From the NCBI GenBank assembly GCA_001464625.1, contig LNFJ01000171.1:62001-126000 (forward strand): a stretch of DNA of 64,000 nt, given 5' to 3'. This document shows positions 30,268 through 38,657 of this stretch, in pieces. The notes beneath the pieces were generated by a model that saw nothing but the letters and a program-made list of their open reading frames with translations, was not told where the DNA came from and ran no database searches. The DNA is from Bacteroidia bacterium Ga0077558 (GTDB lineage: Bacteria; Bacteroidota; Bacteroidia; Chitinophagales; Chitinophagaceae). Each line of letters opens with the position of its first letter. The stretch's first letter is position 1. A program made the position numbers and the translations under genes.

Positions 30268-31740
30268 ATGATAACAATAGATAACTACTTTAATAAGGTC
30301 AATTCATTAGATTTAAAATCATTACCGGAAGCATTAAGAAAAGGCCATGAATTTATTTTAAAGGCAACCAGTAATGGGTCAAGCTGGGTGTCGTATCATT
30401 CCAGTGAGCCGATTAAGAAAACGGTGGATATGTACCTGGCAAAACTGAACGAGTTTGTCAGCAATACTTCAAAAGCCCAAAAGAAACAGGCGAAGAAAGA
30501 GGGCGAAAGAAAACAGCATGATGAAGTCATCAAAGAAACTATGCGGAGGCAAGGTATTACAAAGCCTACCAAGTCTAAAAAAAGTGATGAAGATATGCCT
30601 GCTGAAGATGGTCCGCAGTTGGTGGAAAGGATTCCAGAAGAGCTTCGGTTTATCCGCCGCTTTGTAAACCTGAATGGCAAGACAAAAACAAAGGATGATT
30701 TACTCCGCTTTATCAACGGCCTTCAAAAAGCAATTTTGGAAAAACGCATCCGTAAAACTTCTCCGTATGCCGTGCAGGTAAAATATATCCAGGATAGTCT
30801 TGTTAAGACTTTCAATACCATGAAGGCTAAAATAAAGCTGGAAGTAAATGCGAAAACATTAAAAGAGTTTACTGATTTATTAGGTGGAGAAAAAATATAT
30901 CCTTCTATACAGTTATTGAAGAAGTACATCAACCTGAATGGTAAAGCCGGGATGAAAGAAAAAGCCATTAAACTGGTAAAACAAATGGAAACAGCGGCTA
31001 AAAAGCGAAAAGTGAGGAAGGGTGATATGTATGAAGCCCCTTTGCAGCAGGCATATAAAAACCTGCGGGAATTTATTAGTGATAAAAAGCAAAAGACATT
31101 ACTCATAGAGCAAAGAGAGCTTAATGGTATTGAAGGAGTTTTGGGCTGTGCCTGCAATCCGTTAAACGGTTTTGAAGAAATGCCGGCCATTATGAACAGC
31201 ATGGATTTTGCCAATATGCAATTTGAAACCATCGGTCTTAAAGGGAAATGGTTTGACCTCATCGGCGACCCATCCTCCAACTTTACCGCAATGGTATTTG
31301 GCAAACCCAAAATGGGTAAGTCATATCTCTGCATTGACTTCGCCGGTTACCTGGCAAGGAATCATGGAAAAGTGCTGTATGTGGCAAAAGAAGAAGGGTT
31401 GGATATGACATTGCAAAAGAAACTGAATGATAAAGATGTGGCACACCCGAATTTATTTGTTGCGGCTGTATTGCCGGAAGGCTTATCCCCTTATGATTTT
31501 ATTTTCCTGGATAGCGTAAACCGGCTTGGCTTATTACCTGAAGACCTGAACCGGCTGAAAGCCTTTAACCCAACCAAATCTTTCATTTACATTTTTCAAT
31601 CTACAAAATTTGGGAATTTTAAAGGCTCTCAAAGTTTCCAGCATGATGTGGATGTGGTGATTGAAGTGCCGGAGAAAGGAAAGGCTGTGCAAATGGGAAG
31701 GTTTAATCAGGGAGGGGAAATAGATATTTTTAACGACTAA
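30268..31740 (+). CDS. RecA-like ATPase with N-terminal helical repeats
   Basis: 490 residues. Residues 1-280 contain charged helices and two related repeats (FVNLNGKTKTKDDLLRFING and YINLNGKAGMKEKAIKLVKQ). The element's motif follows (RELNGIEGVLG and PLNGFEEM, about 285-302). Residues 310-490 are a RecA-type P-loop ATPase: Walker A GKPKMGKS near 345 and Walker B YDFIFLDSV near 410. It could be the DNA-packaging ATPase or a replication/recombination motor. The fold is not the FtsK/HerA type of PRD1-like packaging ATPases, so packaging is only a hypothesis. It ends at a strong terminator. Confidence 0.6.
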   Translation: MITIDNYFNKVNSLDLKSLPEALRKGHEFILKATSNGSSWVSYHSSEPIKKTVDMYLAKLNEFVSNTSKAQKKQAKKEGERKQHDEVIKETMRRQGITKPTKSKKSDEDMPAEDGPQLVERIPEELRFIRRFVNLNGKTKTKDDLLRFINGLQKAILEKRIRKTSPYAVQVKYIQDSLVKTFNTMKAKIKLEVNAKTLKEFTDLLGGEKIYPSIQLLKKYINLNGKAGMKEKAIKLVKQMETAAKKRKVRKGDMYEAPLQQAYKNLREFISDKKQKTLLIEQRELNGIEGVLGCACNPLNGFEEMPAIMNSMDFANMQFETIGLKGKWFDLIGDPSSNFTAMVFGKPKMGKSYLCIDFAGYLARNHGKVLYVAKEEGLDMTLQKKLNDKDVAHPNLFVAAVLPEGLSPYDFIFLDSVNRLGLLPEDLNRLKAFNPTKSFIYIFQSTKFGNFKGSQSFQHDVDVVIEVPEKGKAVQMGRFNQGGEIDIFND

Positions 31741-31747
31741 CAATCAT

Positions 31748-31777
31748 AAAAATCCGGTTCCTCTCAACCGGATTTTT
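31748..31777 (+). terminator. strong bidirectional rho-independent terminator
   Basis: AAAAATCCGGTT and AACCGGATTTTT form a perfect 12-bp stem with loop CCTCTC, flanked by A- and T-runs. It closes the structural/replication operon and separates it from the recombinase unit. Confidence 0.88.
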
Positions 31778-31798
31778 CAATTAATAAATCCATATCCA

Positions 31799-32059
31799 AT
31801 GAAAACTAAGCAAAACAAGCTGGGCGTTTGTGCGGTTGATATAAACCCCTGTATCATTCCATTAAACCCCGAAATCCTTCACTCCTTCCCCGGTTGTGAA
31901 CATTACTCAGAAACCGAGGCTAATAATATTATCAAAACCCTAGAAAAACTGAGTACTGTCTGCCACCAGATCATTAAGGCGAAAGAAATAGATATAATTG
32001 ATAATCAACAAGTTGTATATTTGAATCCAACAAAACGAACTAAATCAAAAGCCGCATGA
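31799..32059 (+). CDS. small protein upstream of the serine recombinase
   Basis: 86 residues. An N-terminal Cys-containing segment (LGVCAVDINPCIIPLNPEIL) is followed by a helical middle (ETEANNIIKTLEKLS) and a basic end. It overlaps the recombinase start (ATGA), so it is translationally coupled to it and may assist or regulate it, for example as a recombination-directionality factor. I do not recognise the family. Confidence 0.5.
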   Translation: MKTKQNKLGVCAVDINPCIIPLNPEILHSFPGCEHYSETEANNIIKTLEKLSTVCHQIIKAKEIDIIDNQQVVYLNPTKRTKSKAA

Positions 32060-33705
32060 ATACAAGTATTGATTTATTTTCAAAATGGGCTAAAAAGCCT
32101 TCGCTTGCTATTGTAAAATCAGGTGAACGTAAAGCCATTGTTTATACCAGGGTTTCCAGCAAAGAACAATTTGATACTAACCTCTCTTTAGAGTGGCAGC
32201 GTAAAACCATTGAAGAATACGCAACCCGTCAAAATTTTGAATTGTTGGAATATTTTGGTGGTGTATATGAAAGTGCAAAAACGGATGGGCGTAAAGAGTT
32301 CCAGCGTATGCTGGATTATGCCCGCAAGAATAAAAAGGTAACACACATTTTCGTGTACCTGCTCGACCGCTTTTCCCGTACCGGTGGTGGTGCGATTAAA
32401 CTGGCTAAAGACTTGCGGGAAAAATATGGCATCACCATCATTGCGGTTACCCAGCCCATTGATACCAGCAACCCAGGTGGCGTATTCCAACAGAATATCC
32501 AGTTCCTTTTTAGCGAATACGATAACCAGTTAAGAAGACAAAGGGCAATGGCGGGTATCAGAGAAAAATTACAGCGGGGTATCTGGTGCGTGAAACCGCC
32601 AATGGGTTATGATATTGTTTATGATAAAACAGGTTTCAGTGACGAAAGAAGCAAAGGGGAAAGAAAGATTATAGTGAATGATACCGGAAAGAAACTTCGC
32701 AGAGCTTTTGAATGGAAAGCACAAGGCATGAAAAACGAAGAAATCCTCAGCCGTCTTAAAGCATTAGGGCTAAAAATTTATAAGCAAAAAATAAGTGCCA
32801 TCTTCTCCAATCCCTTTTACTGTGGTATAATCTCCAATAAAATGCTGGAAGGTAAATTGATTGTGGGTAAACATGAGAAACTTGTTTCGCAGGAACTATT
32901 TTTAAAAGTAAATAATGTCCGTGCTGAAGCCAAAGGTAAATATGGCATCCTTCATCAAAAGCATCATGAAAACGTTCCTCTAAAGGTTTTCATGAAATGT
33001 TCCGATTGTAGTAGCCCCTATACCGGCTATATCGTAAAGAGCCGGAACCGCTGGTATTATAAATGCCGTTCTAAAGGTTGCTGCAATAACAAGAGCGCTG
33101 AAAAAGCCAATACCCATTTCATTAATTATCTTACAAAGTACGCCATTGTCCCACACTTGGTGCAGCCTTTTTTATTTGCCATGAAACACGAAGTTGCCAA
33201 ACTGGAAACAGCAAAAGTGGACGAAGAAAAACTCTTAAAAAATAACCTGAATGAAGTGCAGAAAAAGATAGATACAATAGAGGAACAATACTTCATTCTG
33301 AAGTCCATGCCTGACGAAACTTATCAAAAGTTTCAGGCTAAGCTCACCGAAGAAAAGGCGCAAATCCTCCGAAATATTGACCAGGCTGGTTCAAGTATTT
33401 CGAACACAACTGAAGCACTGGAAAAAGCATTGCAATTTTCCCTGAAACTCCCGTCCCTGTGGGGTTCTGCAGATGTCAATCAAAAAGAAATTATCCAAAA
33501 TCTAATCTTTCCTGATGGCGTAATCTACGACAGGAAAAAAGAAGCATTTCGAACAGAAAAAGTTAATGAAGTATTTCGCTGTATTGCAGTACTAAACAGC
33601 AGTTCAGGTGAAAATGAAACAGGACAAACCAGTAATGAAACCAATTTGTCCTGTTCTGTCGGGAGCTACCGGGCTGCGCTACGTCCCGAACATTTACCCC
33701 TTTAG
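32056..33705 (+). CDS. large serine recombinase (integrase of the element)
   Basis: 549 residues. The resolvase domain (residues 25-170) holds the catalytic Ser in YTRVSSKEQFD and the LDRFSRTGGGAIKLA block. A recombinase domain follows (about 180-300), then a zinc-ribbon (CSDCSSPY ... YYKCRSKGCC) and a coiled-coil/C-terminal arm (about 380-470). This is the standard plan of phage integrases such as phiC31 and Bxb1. The last 14 residues are read through the first part of a tRNA-Pro gene on the opposite strand (33665-33688), which marks the integration site. It is the last gene of the element before host pyrimidine-type genes. Confidence 0.92.
   Translation: MNTSIDLFSKWAKKPSLAIVKSGERKAIVYTRVSSKEQFDTNLSLEWQRKTIEEYATRQNFELLEYFGGVYESAKTDGRKEFQRMLDYARKNKKVTHIFVYLLDRFSRTGGGAIKLAKDLREKYGITIIAVTQPIDTSNPGGVFQQNIQFLFSEYDNQLRRQRAMAGIREKLQRGIWCVKPPMGYDIVYDKTGFSDERSKGERKIIVNDTGKKLRRAFEWKAQGMKNEEILSRLKALGLKIYKQKISAIFSNPFYCGIISNKMLEGKLIVGKHEKLVSQELFLKVNNVRAEAKGKYGILHQKHHENVPLKVFMKCSDCSSPYTGYIVKSRNRWYYKCRSKGCCNNKSAEKANTHFINYLTKYAIVPHLVQPFLFAMKHEVAKLETAKVDEEKLLKNNLNEVQKKIDTIEEQYFILKSMPDETYQKFQAKLTEEKAQILRNIDQAGSSISNTTEALEKALQFSLKLPSLWGSADVNQKEIIQNLIFPDGVIYDRKKEAFRTEKVNEVFRCIAVLNSSSGENETGQTSNETNLSCSVGSYRAALRPEHLPL
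33618..33655 (+). repeat. 11-bp perfect inverted repeat at the recombinase 3' end
   Basis: AACAGGACAAA (33618-33628) and TTTGTCCTGTT (33645-33655), spaced by 16 nt, lie inside the last 90 nt of the recombinase gene, directly before the tRNA fragment. This could be recombinase-binding sequence of the att site or an mRNA structure. Confidence 0.6.
33665..33688 (-). pseudogene. tRNA-Pro 5' fragment (attachment-site remnant)
   Basis: The minus-strand 24 nucleotides begin CGGGACGTAGCGCAGCC and end GGTAGC. They match the acceptor 5' strand and D-arm of bacterial tRNA-Pro (for E. coli proL the match is 22 of 24). The following bases (TCCCGACA) do not continue the tRNA; no anticodon arm or T-arm follows. 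A minus-strand -7 box sits about 35 nt upstream, as expected of a true tRNA promoter. I infer that the element integrated in, or carried away part of, a tRNA-Pro gene. Confidence 0.75.
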
Positions 33706-33722
33706 ACTTCCAATTGGGAGGG

Positions 33723-33730
33723 CAAAAGTA
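33723..33730 (-). promoter_or_regulatory. -7 box of the broken tRNA-Pro gene
   Basis: The minus strand reads TACTTTTG (perfect TAnnTTTG). It points left towards the tRNA-Pro fragment and the 3' end of the recombinase. If active it would make antisense RNA into the recombinase gene. Confidence 0.5.
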
Positions 33731-33766
33731 AGGCTTTTCTCATTTTTCAAAACCAAAAACAACCAT

Positions 33767-33774
33767 TAACTTCG
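33767..33774 (+). promoter_or_regulatory. possible -7 box of the dihydroorotase-like gene
   Basis: TAACTTCG, one mismatch from TAnnTTTG, ends 7 nt before the start codon, giving an almost leaderless transcript. Low certainty. Confidence 0.3.
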
Positions 33775-33781
33775 CTGCTTA

Positions 33782-35044
33782 ATGAAGCTACTCATTAAGC
33801 AAGCCCGGGTTACAGACCCCCACTCTCCCTTCAACGGACAATTAGCTGATATTTTTATTGAAAATGGAATCATTACTAAGATTGGTAAATCCATTAGCGA
33901 AAAAGCAGATAAAGAAATTGCTGTTGACGGACTGTATGTATCACCAGGTTGGGTTGACGTTTTTGCCAACGCCGCCGATCCCGGTTACGAATTCAAAGAA
34001 ACATTGGAAACAGCTTCAGCGGCGGCGGCTGAAGGTGGATACACAGACATATTGGTTATTCCTAATACCAACCCCGTTACGCATAATAAATCAGGAGTAG
34101 AATATTTAGTGCAAAAAAGCAGAACGTTACCAGTTACTATTCATCCGATAGGTGCAGTTACTAAAAATACAGAAGGCAAAGAGTTAGCAGAAATGTATGA
34201 TATGAAAGCAAGTGGTGCTGTAGCTTTTAGCGATGGTATCAATAGCATTCAATCTTCCGGCCTGTTGCTAAAAGCATTGCAATATGTAAAGGCTTTTGAT
34301 GGCATCATCATACAATTGCCGGATGACAAAAGCATCAACCCGCATGGATTGATGAATGAAGGAATTGTTTCTACTCAATTAGGACTACCGGGTAAACCTG
34401 CTATGGCAGAAGAACTAATAGTTGCAAGAGATATAAAACTGACCCGCTATGCAGAATCGAAACTGCATTTTACAGCAGTGACTACAAAAAAATCATTAGA
34501 ATATATTAAAAGAGGTAAAGACAGTGGCGCATCAGTTAGCTGTTCTGTTACACCTTATCATCTTTTCTTTAGTGATGAAGATTTAGTGAACTACGATACG
34601 AACCTGAAAGTAAATCCTCCGTTGCGGAATAAAGAGGAAAGAGAAAGTCTGAAGAAAGCGATCACAGAAGGAATAGTTGATTGTATTGCTACACATCATT
34701 TACCACATGAGTACGATAGTAAAGTAATAGAGTTTGAATACGCCAAATTCGGCATGATCGGTTTGGAAACAGCTTACGCCGTAATCAATACTGTCCTTCC
34801 TGAGGTTGCACAAGAAAAATGGGTGGAAATGCTTTCAATCAATCCAAGAAAAATATTTGGGTTAGAACCAGTAAGCATAAAACAAGGAAGCAATGCGGTG
34901 CTTACATTATTCATGCCTCGACAAAAATGGACGGTAGCAATAGAAAACATTAAATCCAAATCAAAGAATTCGGCTTTTATCGGAAAGGAACTAACAGGCA
35001 AAGCTGTTGGCATCATCAACCGTGATAAAGTGGTTTTATTATAA
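33782..35044 (+). CDS. dihydroorotase-like protein without the metal-binding HxH motif
   Basis: 420 residues, full length for class I dihydroorotase/allantoinase, which hydrolyse cyclic amides. The [19 protein letters not shown] and PNTNPVTHN segments are conserved. The metal motif that should read D-x-H-x-H is [11 protein letters not shown], so both histidines are absent, and the TDHAPH motif is THHLPHE. It is probably a catalytically silent PyrC-like protein such as those that pair with aspartate transcarbamoylase, or one with a new activity. It is the first host gene after the integrated element and is followed by the DUF4199 gene 8 nt later. Confidence 0.78.
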   Translation: MKLLIKQARVTDPHSPFNGQLADIFIENGIITKIGKSISEKADKEIAVDGLYVSPGWVDVFANAADPGYEFKETLETASAAAAEGGYTDILVIPNTNPVTHNKSGVEYLVQKSRTLPVTIHPIGAVTKNTEGKELAEMYDMKASGAVAFSDGINSIQSSGLLLKALQYVKAFDGIIIQLPDDKSINPHGLMNEGIVSTQLGLPGKPAMAEELIVARDIKLTRYAESKLHFTAVTTKKSLEYIKRGKDSGASVSCSVTPYHLFFSDEDLVNYDTNLKVNPPLRNKEERESLKKAITEGIVDCIATHHLPHEYDSKVIEFEYAKFGMIGLETAYAVINTVLPEVAQEKWVEMLSINPRKIFGLEPVSIKQGSNAVLTLFMPRQKWTVAIENIKSKSKNSAFIGKELTGKAVGIINRDKVVLL

Positions 35045-35052
35045 TTATTGCC

Positions 35053-35535
35053 ATGAAATTAACTCCACTGATAAAAGGCGTTATTACTGCTGTGTTGATG
35101 ATGGCAACATCATTAACTACATTTTATACTTTGCCTCCAACTTCTCCATTGCATTATCTTGTATTTGCAGTGTATGCGTTGGGCATCATCTGGACATTGG
35201 TAGCATATAATCGTTCGCCGGAAAACACCGGACGGTTTGGTGCATTCTTTAATACCGGTTTTCGTTGTTTTATTGTAGCTACTTTACTAATGGTGGTCTA
35301 TACATTTACGTTTAATAAACTGCATCCGGAGTTTGGAGAAGAATCAGCCGTTGCTTATAATAAAGAATTGATAGCAAATCCTGAAAGTAAAACACCTGTT
35401 GAAATTGAAGAAGCTGTAGCCCGGTATAAAAAGGGATACACAATGGCACTTGTTTACGGCTCAATTTTCGGATATTTGATAATTGGGGTTGCGGTTACTG
35501 CCGTAGCCTCCATCACTTTAACCAGAAGAAAATAA
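35053..35535 (+). CDS. DUF4199 membrane protein
   Basis: 160 residues with four hydrophobic segments (about 8-28, 34-52, 73-90 and 128-152) and a short charged loop. The helix pairs and overall layout match DUF4199, a membrane family frequent in Bacteroidota next to glycosyltransferases. The gene lies 8 nt after the dihydroorotase-like gene and 3 nt before the GT2 gene, so it is part of one operon. Function unknown. Confidence 0.7.
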   Translation: MKLTPLIKGVITAVLMMATSLTTFYTLPPTSPLHYLVFAVYALGIIWTLVAYNRSPENTGRFGAFFNTGFRCFIVATLLMVVYTFTFNKLHPEFGEESAVAYNKELIANPESKTPVEIEEAVARYKKGYTMALVYGSIFGYLIIGVAVTAVASITLTRRK

Positions 35536-35538
35536 TCT

Positions 35539-36480
35539 ATGGATTTATCCATCGTCATACCACTTATAGATGAAGCAGAATCGCTGCCGGAGTTAACCGC
35601 CTGGATTGAAAAAGTGATGAATGAGAACAAATTTTCGTACGAAGTAATTTTTGTAGATGATGGAAGCAGCGACAACTCCTGGGAAGTAATTGAAAATTTG
35701 CGCAGCAAAAATTCAAACATTAAAGGATTAAAGTTTCAGCGCAACTATGGTAAATCTGCCGGCTTGAATGAAGCTTTTAAAGCTGCAACCGGTGATGTGG
35801 TAATAACAATGGATGCTGACTTGCAGGATAGTCCGGATGAAATTCCAGAACTGCGCCGCATGATCGTAGAAGATGGTTTTGATATGGTAAGTGGATGGAA
35901 AAAGAAACGCTACGATAACACATTCACAAAAAATATTCCTTCGAAATTTTTTAATGCCGTTACCAGAAGAGTATCAGGCATTAAACTACATGATTTTAAC
36001 TGTGGTTTAAAAGCCTATAAAAATCGCACCGTAAAAGGAATTGAAGTTTATGGTGAAATGCACCGCTATATTCCTGTACTGGCAAAATGGGCCGGTTTTA
36101 AAAAGATTGGCGAGAAAGTAGTTGAACATAGAGCAAGGAAATATGGCGTATCGAAATTTGGCTGGAGAAGGTTTGTAAATGGATTTTTGGATCTACTTTC
36201 CATCACATTTGTTGGAAAATTCTCCAAACGTCCCATGCACTTTTTTGGAATGTGGGGCTCCTTGTTTTTCCTGGTGGGCATGGGTATCTCTATCTATCTT
36301 ATCATTTCAAAAATTATGGATGCCAATTTTGCATTAACCAATCGTCCAGGTTTTTATTTGGCATTAACTTCAGTAGTATTGGGAATGCAGCTATTCCTGG
36401 CTGGCTTTATCGGTGAACTTATTTCCCGCAATTCGCCAAACCGCAATTCTTACTTAGTAGAAAAGAAAACAGGACTATAA
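35539..36480 (+). CDS. family 2 glycosyltransferase with two C-terminal membrane helices
   Basis: 313 residues. The GT2 domain (5-220) has VIPLIDEAESLPEL, FVDDGSSDNSWEV and the DxD motif TMDADLQDSPDEIP, followed by KYGVSKFGWRRFVNG. Two C-terminal helices (about 235-255, 270-295) give the polyprenyl-phosphate glycosyltransferase (DPM1/GtrB) layout, so it probably loads a sugar onto undecaprenyl phosphate at the inner membrane. The start of the next GT4 gene overlaps its stop by one base. Confidence 0.85.
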   Translation: MDLSIVIPLIDEAESLPELTAWIEKVMNENKFSYEVIFVDDGSSDNSWEVIENLRSKNSNIKGLKFQRNYGKSAGLNEAFKAATGDVVITMDADLQDSPDEIPELRRMIVEDGFDMVSGWKKKRYDNTFTKNIPSKFFNAVTRRVSGIKLHDFNCGLKAYKNRTVKGIEVYGEMHRYIPVLAKWAGFKKIGEKVVEHRARKYGVSKFGWRRFVNGFLDLLSITFVGKFSKRPMHFFGMWGSLFFLVGMGISIYLIISKIMDANFALTNRPGFYLALTSVVLGMQLFLAGFIGELISRNSPNRNSYLVEKKTGL

Positions 36481-37616
36481 TGGCAAAGGTCATTATTATA
36501 GGACCCGGACATCCTCTTCGGGGTGGCTTGGCTACTTTTAATCAACGCCTGGCCAAAGAGTTTATTGATGGTGGCGATGATTGTACTATATATTCCTTCT
36601 CGTTGCAATATCCTTCATTCTTATTCCCCGGCACCACACAATATAGTAGCGAACCTGCACCGGAGAATCTTACAATCAAATCTGCAATAAATTCCATCAA
36701 TCCATTCAATTGGATCAAAGTTGGTAATAGATTAAAAAAAGAAAAGCCTGACCTTATCATTGTTCGCTTCTGGCTACCTTTTATGGGGCCTGCATTAGGA
36801 ACCATTTTACGAAGGGTAAAAAAAAACAAGCACACTAAAATAATTTGCATTGCCGATAATGTAATCCCGCATGAAAAGAGATTCGGCGACAAACCCTTTA
36901 CCAACTACTTTTTAAAAAGCTGCGATGCTTTTATTACGATGAGTGAAAAGGTAATGAGTGATTTGCGGTTGTTTCAACCAACAAAACCTGCCTTATTGGT
37001 GTCGCATCCTTTATATGATAATTTCGGTGCAATAATTTCTAAAGAAGAAGCCAGACAGAAGTTAGGTGTCGGTAGTAAAGAGTTGATAATCCTCTTCTTC
37101 GGCTTTATCCGAAAGTATAAAGGACTGGATTTGTTGTTGGAAGCAATGGCAGATGAAAGAATAAAAAAAGCTGGCATAAAGCTATTAGTAGCTGGAGAGT
37201 TTTATGAAGATGCAAAGCCTTTTTACGAGCAAATCGAAAAATTGGGAATCAATGATCAACTAATATTAAGAACTGATTTTATACAGGACTCAGAAGTTAA
37301 AAACTATTTATGTGCTGCCGATGCAGTGATACAACCTTACCGGAACGCTACACAAAGTGGCGTTACTCCCCTCGCCTATCATTTTGAAAAACCGATGGTG
37401 GTTACCAATGTTGGCGGGCTACCATCTTTAGTTCCCGATAGAAAGGTTGGCCTTGTAGTAGAGCCAAATCCACAGGCAATAGCAGAAGGAATTTTGGAAT
37501 TCTATCAATTAGGAGAAAGTTATTTTATTCCGCATCTTCGCAATGAGAAACAAAAATATAGCTGGGCCAATATGGTCGGCACTATTTCTCAATTAGCAAA
37601 TGATATACAGAAGTAA
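36480..37616 (+). CDS. family 4 glycosyltransferase
   Basis: 378 residues. The N-terminus has PGHPLRGGLATFNQRLAKEF, typical of GT4 enzymes that bind the acceptor. The C-terminal Rossmann domain has LIILFFGFIRKYKGLDLLLE and the E-x7-E region near VIQPYRNATQSGVTPLAYHF. It probably adds a sugar to a lipid-linked glycan in the cytoplasm. It overlaps the heptokinase gene by 17 nt. Confidence 0.85.
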   Translation: MAKVIIIGPGHPLRGGLATFNQRLAKEFIDGGDDCTIYSFSLQYPSFLFPGTTQYSSEPAPENLTIKSAINSINPFNWIKVGNRLKKEKPDLIIVRFWLPFMGPALGTILRRVKKNKHTKIICIADNVIPHEKRFGDKPFTNYFLKSCDAFITMSEKVMSDLRLFQPTKPALLVSHPLYDNFGAIISKEEARQKLGVGSKELIILFFGFIRKYKGLDLLLEAMADERIKKAGIKLLVAGEFYEDAKPFYEQIEKLGINDQLILRTDFIQDSEVKNYLCAADAVIQPYRNATQSGVTPLAYHFEKPMVVTNVGGLPSLVPDRKVGLVVEPNPQAIAEGILEFYQLGESYFIPHLRNEKQKYSWANMVGTISQLANDIQK

Positions 37617-38622
37617 AGCTCCCTTACGAATTGGATTGGCCGGCGGCGGCACTGATGTAAGTCCGTATAGTGATATGTATGGAGGTGCTATCCTTAACGC
37701 CACTATTTCATTGTATGCAAACGCAACGATAGAACCTTTAGCGGAAACTAAAATCATCATAGAAGCATTAGACAGAAACGAAAAACAAGAGTTTGACTGG
37801 GCTGCTGCATTACCAATTGACGGGACACTTGATCTATTGAAAGGCGTTTACAATCGTATTCAAAAAGATTATGGCGGAAAACAACAGGGCTTTCGACTAT
37901 CTACTTTTGTAGATGCGCCTGCCGGTTCGGGTTTAGGTACTTCATCTACCCTCGTTGTGGCAATTATCGGAGCCTTTTCCGAAATGCTTCGGTTGCCGCT
38001 TGGAGAATACGACATGGCTCATTATGCATATGATATTGAAAGAAACGATTTGAAACTGGCTGGTGGGCGACAAGATCAATATGCTGCTACCTTTGGTGGT
38101 GTCAACTTCATGGAATTTTATGCCGATGATAAAGTGATTGTAAATCCGCTACGGGTAAAAGAAGAACATTTATTTGAGTTGGAAAATAATCTTGTTCTGT
38201 ATTATACATCAACCAGCCGTGAGTCGGCAGAGATTATTAAAAAACAAAGTAAGAATGTAACCGATAATAAGGAGAAATCAATTGATGCCATGCACCAGTT
38301 GAAACAACAGGCACAACGGATGAAGGAAGCATTGCTAAAAGGCAAGTTGAATGAAATTGGTGAGATTTTGGATTACGGCTTTCAGCAAAAAAGACAAATG
38401 GCAGAAGGCATCAGCAATCCGTTGATGGAAGAGATTTATGAATCCGCTAAAAAAGCTGGTGCAACGGGAGGCAAAATCTCCGGTGCAGGTGGTGGCGGTT
38501 TTATGATATTTTATTGCCCCGGCAATACAAAGTATAATGTTAAGAGTGCATTAGAAAAGTTTGGCGGCCAAAGCCGGAATTATTTGTTTACCGAGCATGG
38601 ATTAAAGACATGGACAATTTAA
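37600..38622 (+). CDS. hddA: D-glycero-alpha-D-manno-heptose-7-phosphate 1-kinase (GHMP family)
   Basis: 340 residues. The GHMP signatures are SKAPLRIGLAGGGTDVSPY at the N-terminus, DAPAGSGLGTSSTLVVA (ATP loop, about 107-123) and GGKISGAGGGGFMIFY at the C-terminus, a pattern characteristic of HddA. It phosphorylates heptose-7-phosphate at O1 with alpha configuration. It starts inside the preceding GT4 gene (17-nt overlap) and precedes gmhA and the HddC-GmhB fusion, completing the GDP-heptose pathway. Confidence 0.88.
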   Translation: MIYRSKAPLRIGLAGGGTDVSPYSDMYGGAILNATISLYANATIEPLAETKIIIEALDRNEKQEFDWAAALPIDGTLDLLKGVYNRIQKDYGGKQQGFRLSTFVDAPAGSGLGTSSTLVVAIIGAFSEMLRLPLGEYDMAHYAYDIERNDLKLAGGRQDQYAATFGGVNFMEFYADDKVIVNPLRVKEEHLFELENNLVLYYTSTSRESAEIIKKQSKNVTDNKEKSIDAMHQLKQQAQRMKEALLKGKLNEIGEILDYGFQQKRQMAEGISNPLMEEIYESAKKAGATGGKISGAGGGGFMIFYCPGNTKYNVKSALEKFGGQSRNYLFTEHGLKTWTI

Positions 38623-38657
38623 TTAGTGAATAGTCAATAGTGAATAAAATTAGCAAT

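Noticed and set aside
13264-33705. Tailed prophage or integrative conjugative element
   Set aside because: I looked for large terminase, portal, major tail proteins, tape measure, relaxase, VirD4/TraG and Tra/T4SS genes and saw none. The amidase and holin-like genes alone do not prove a tailed phage.
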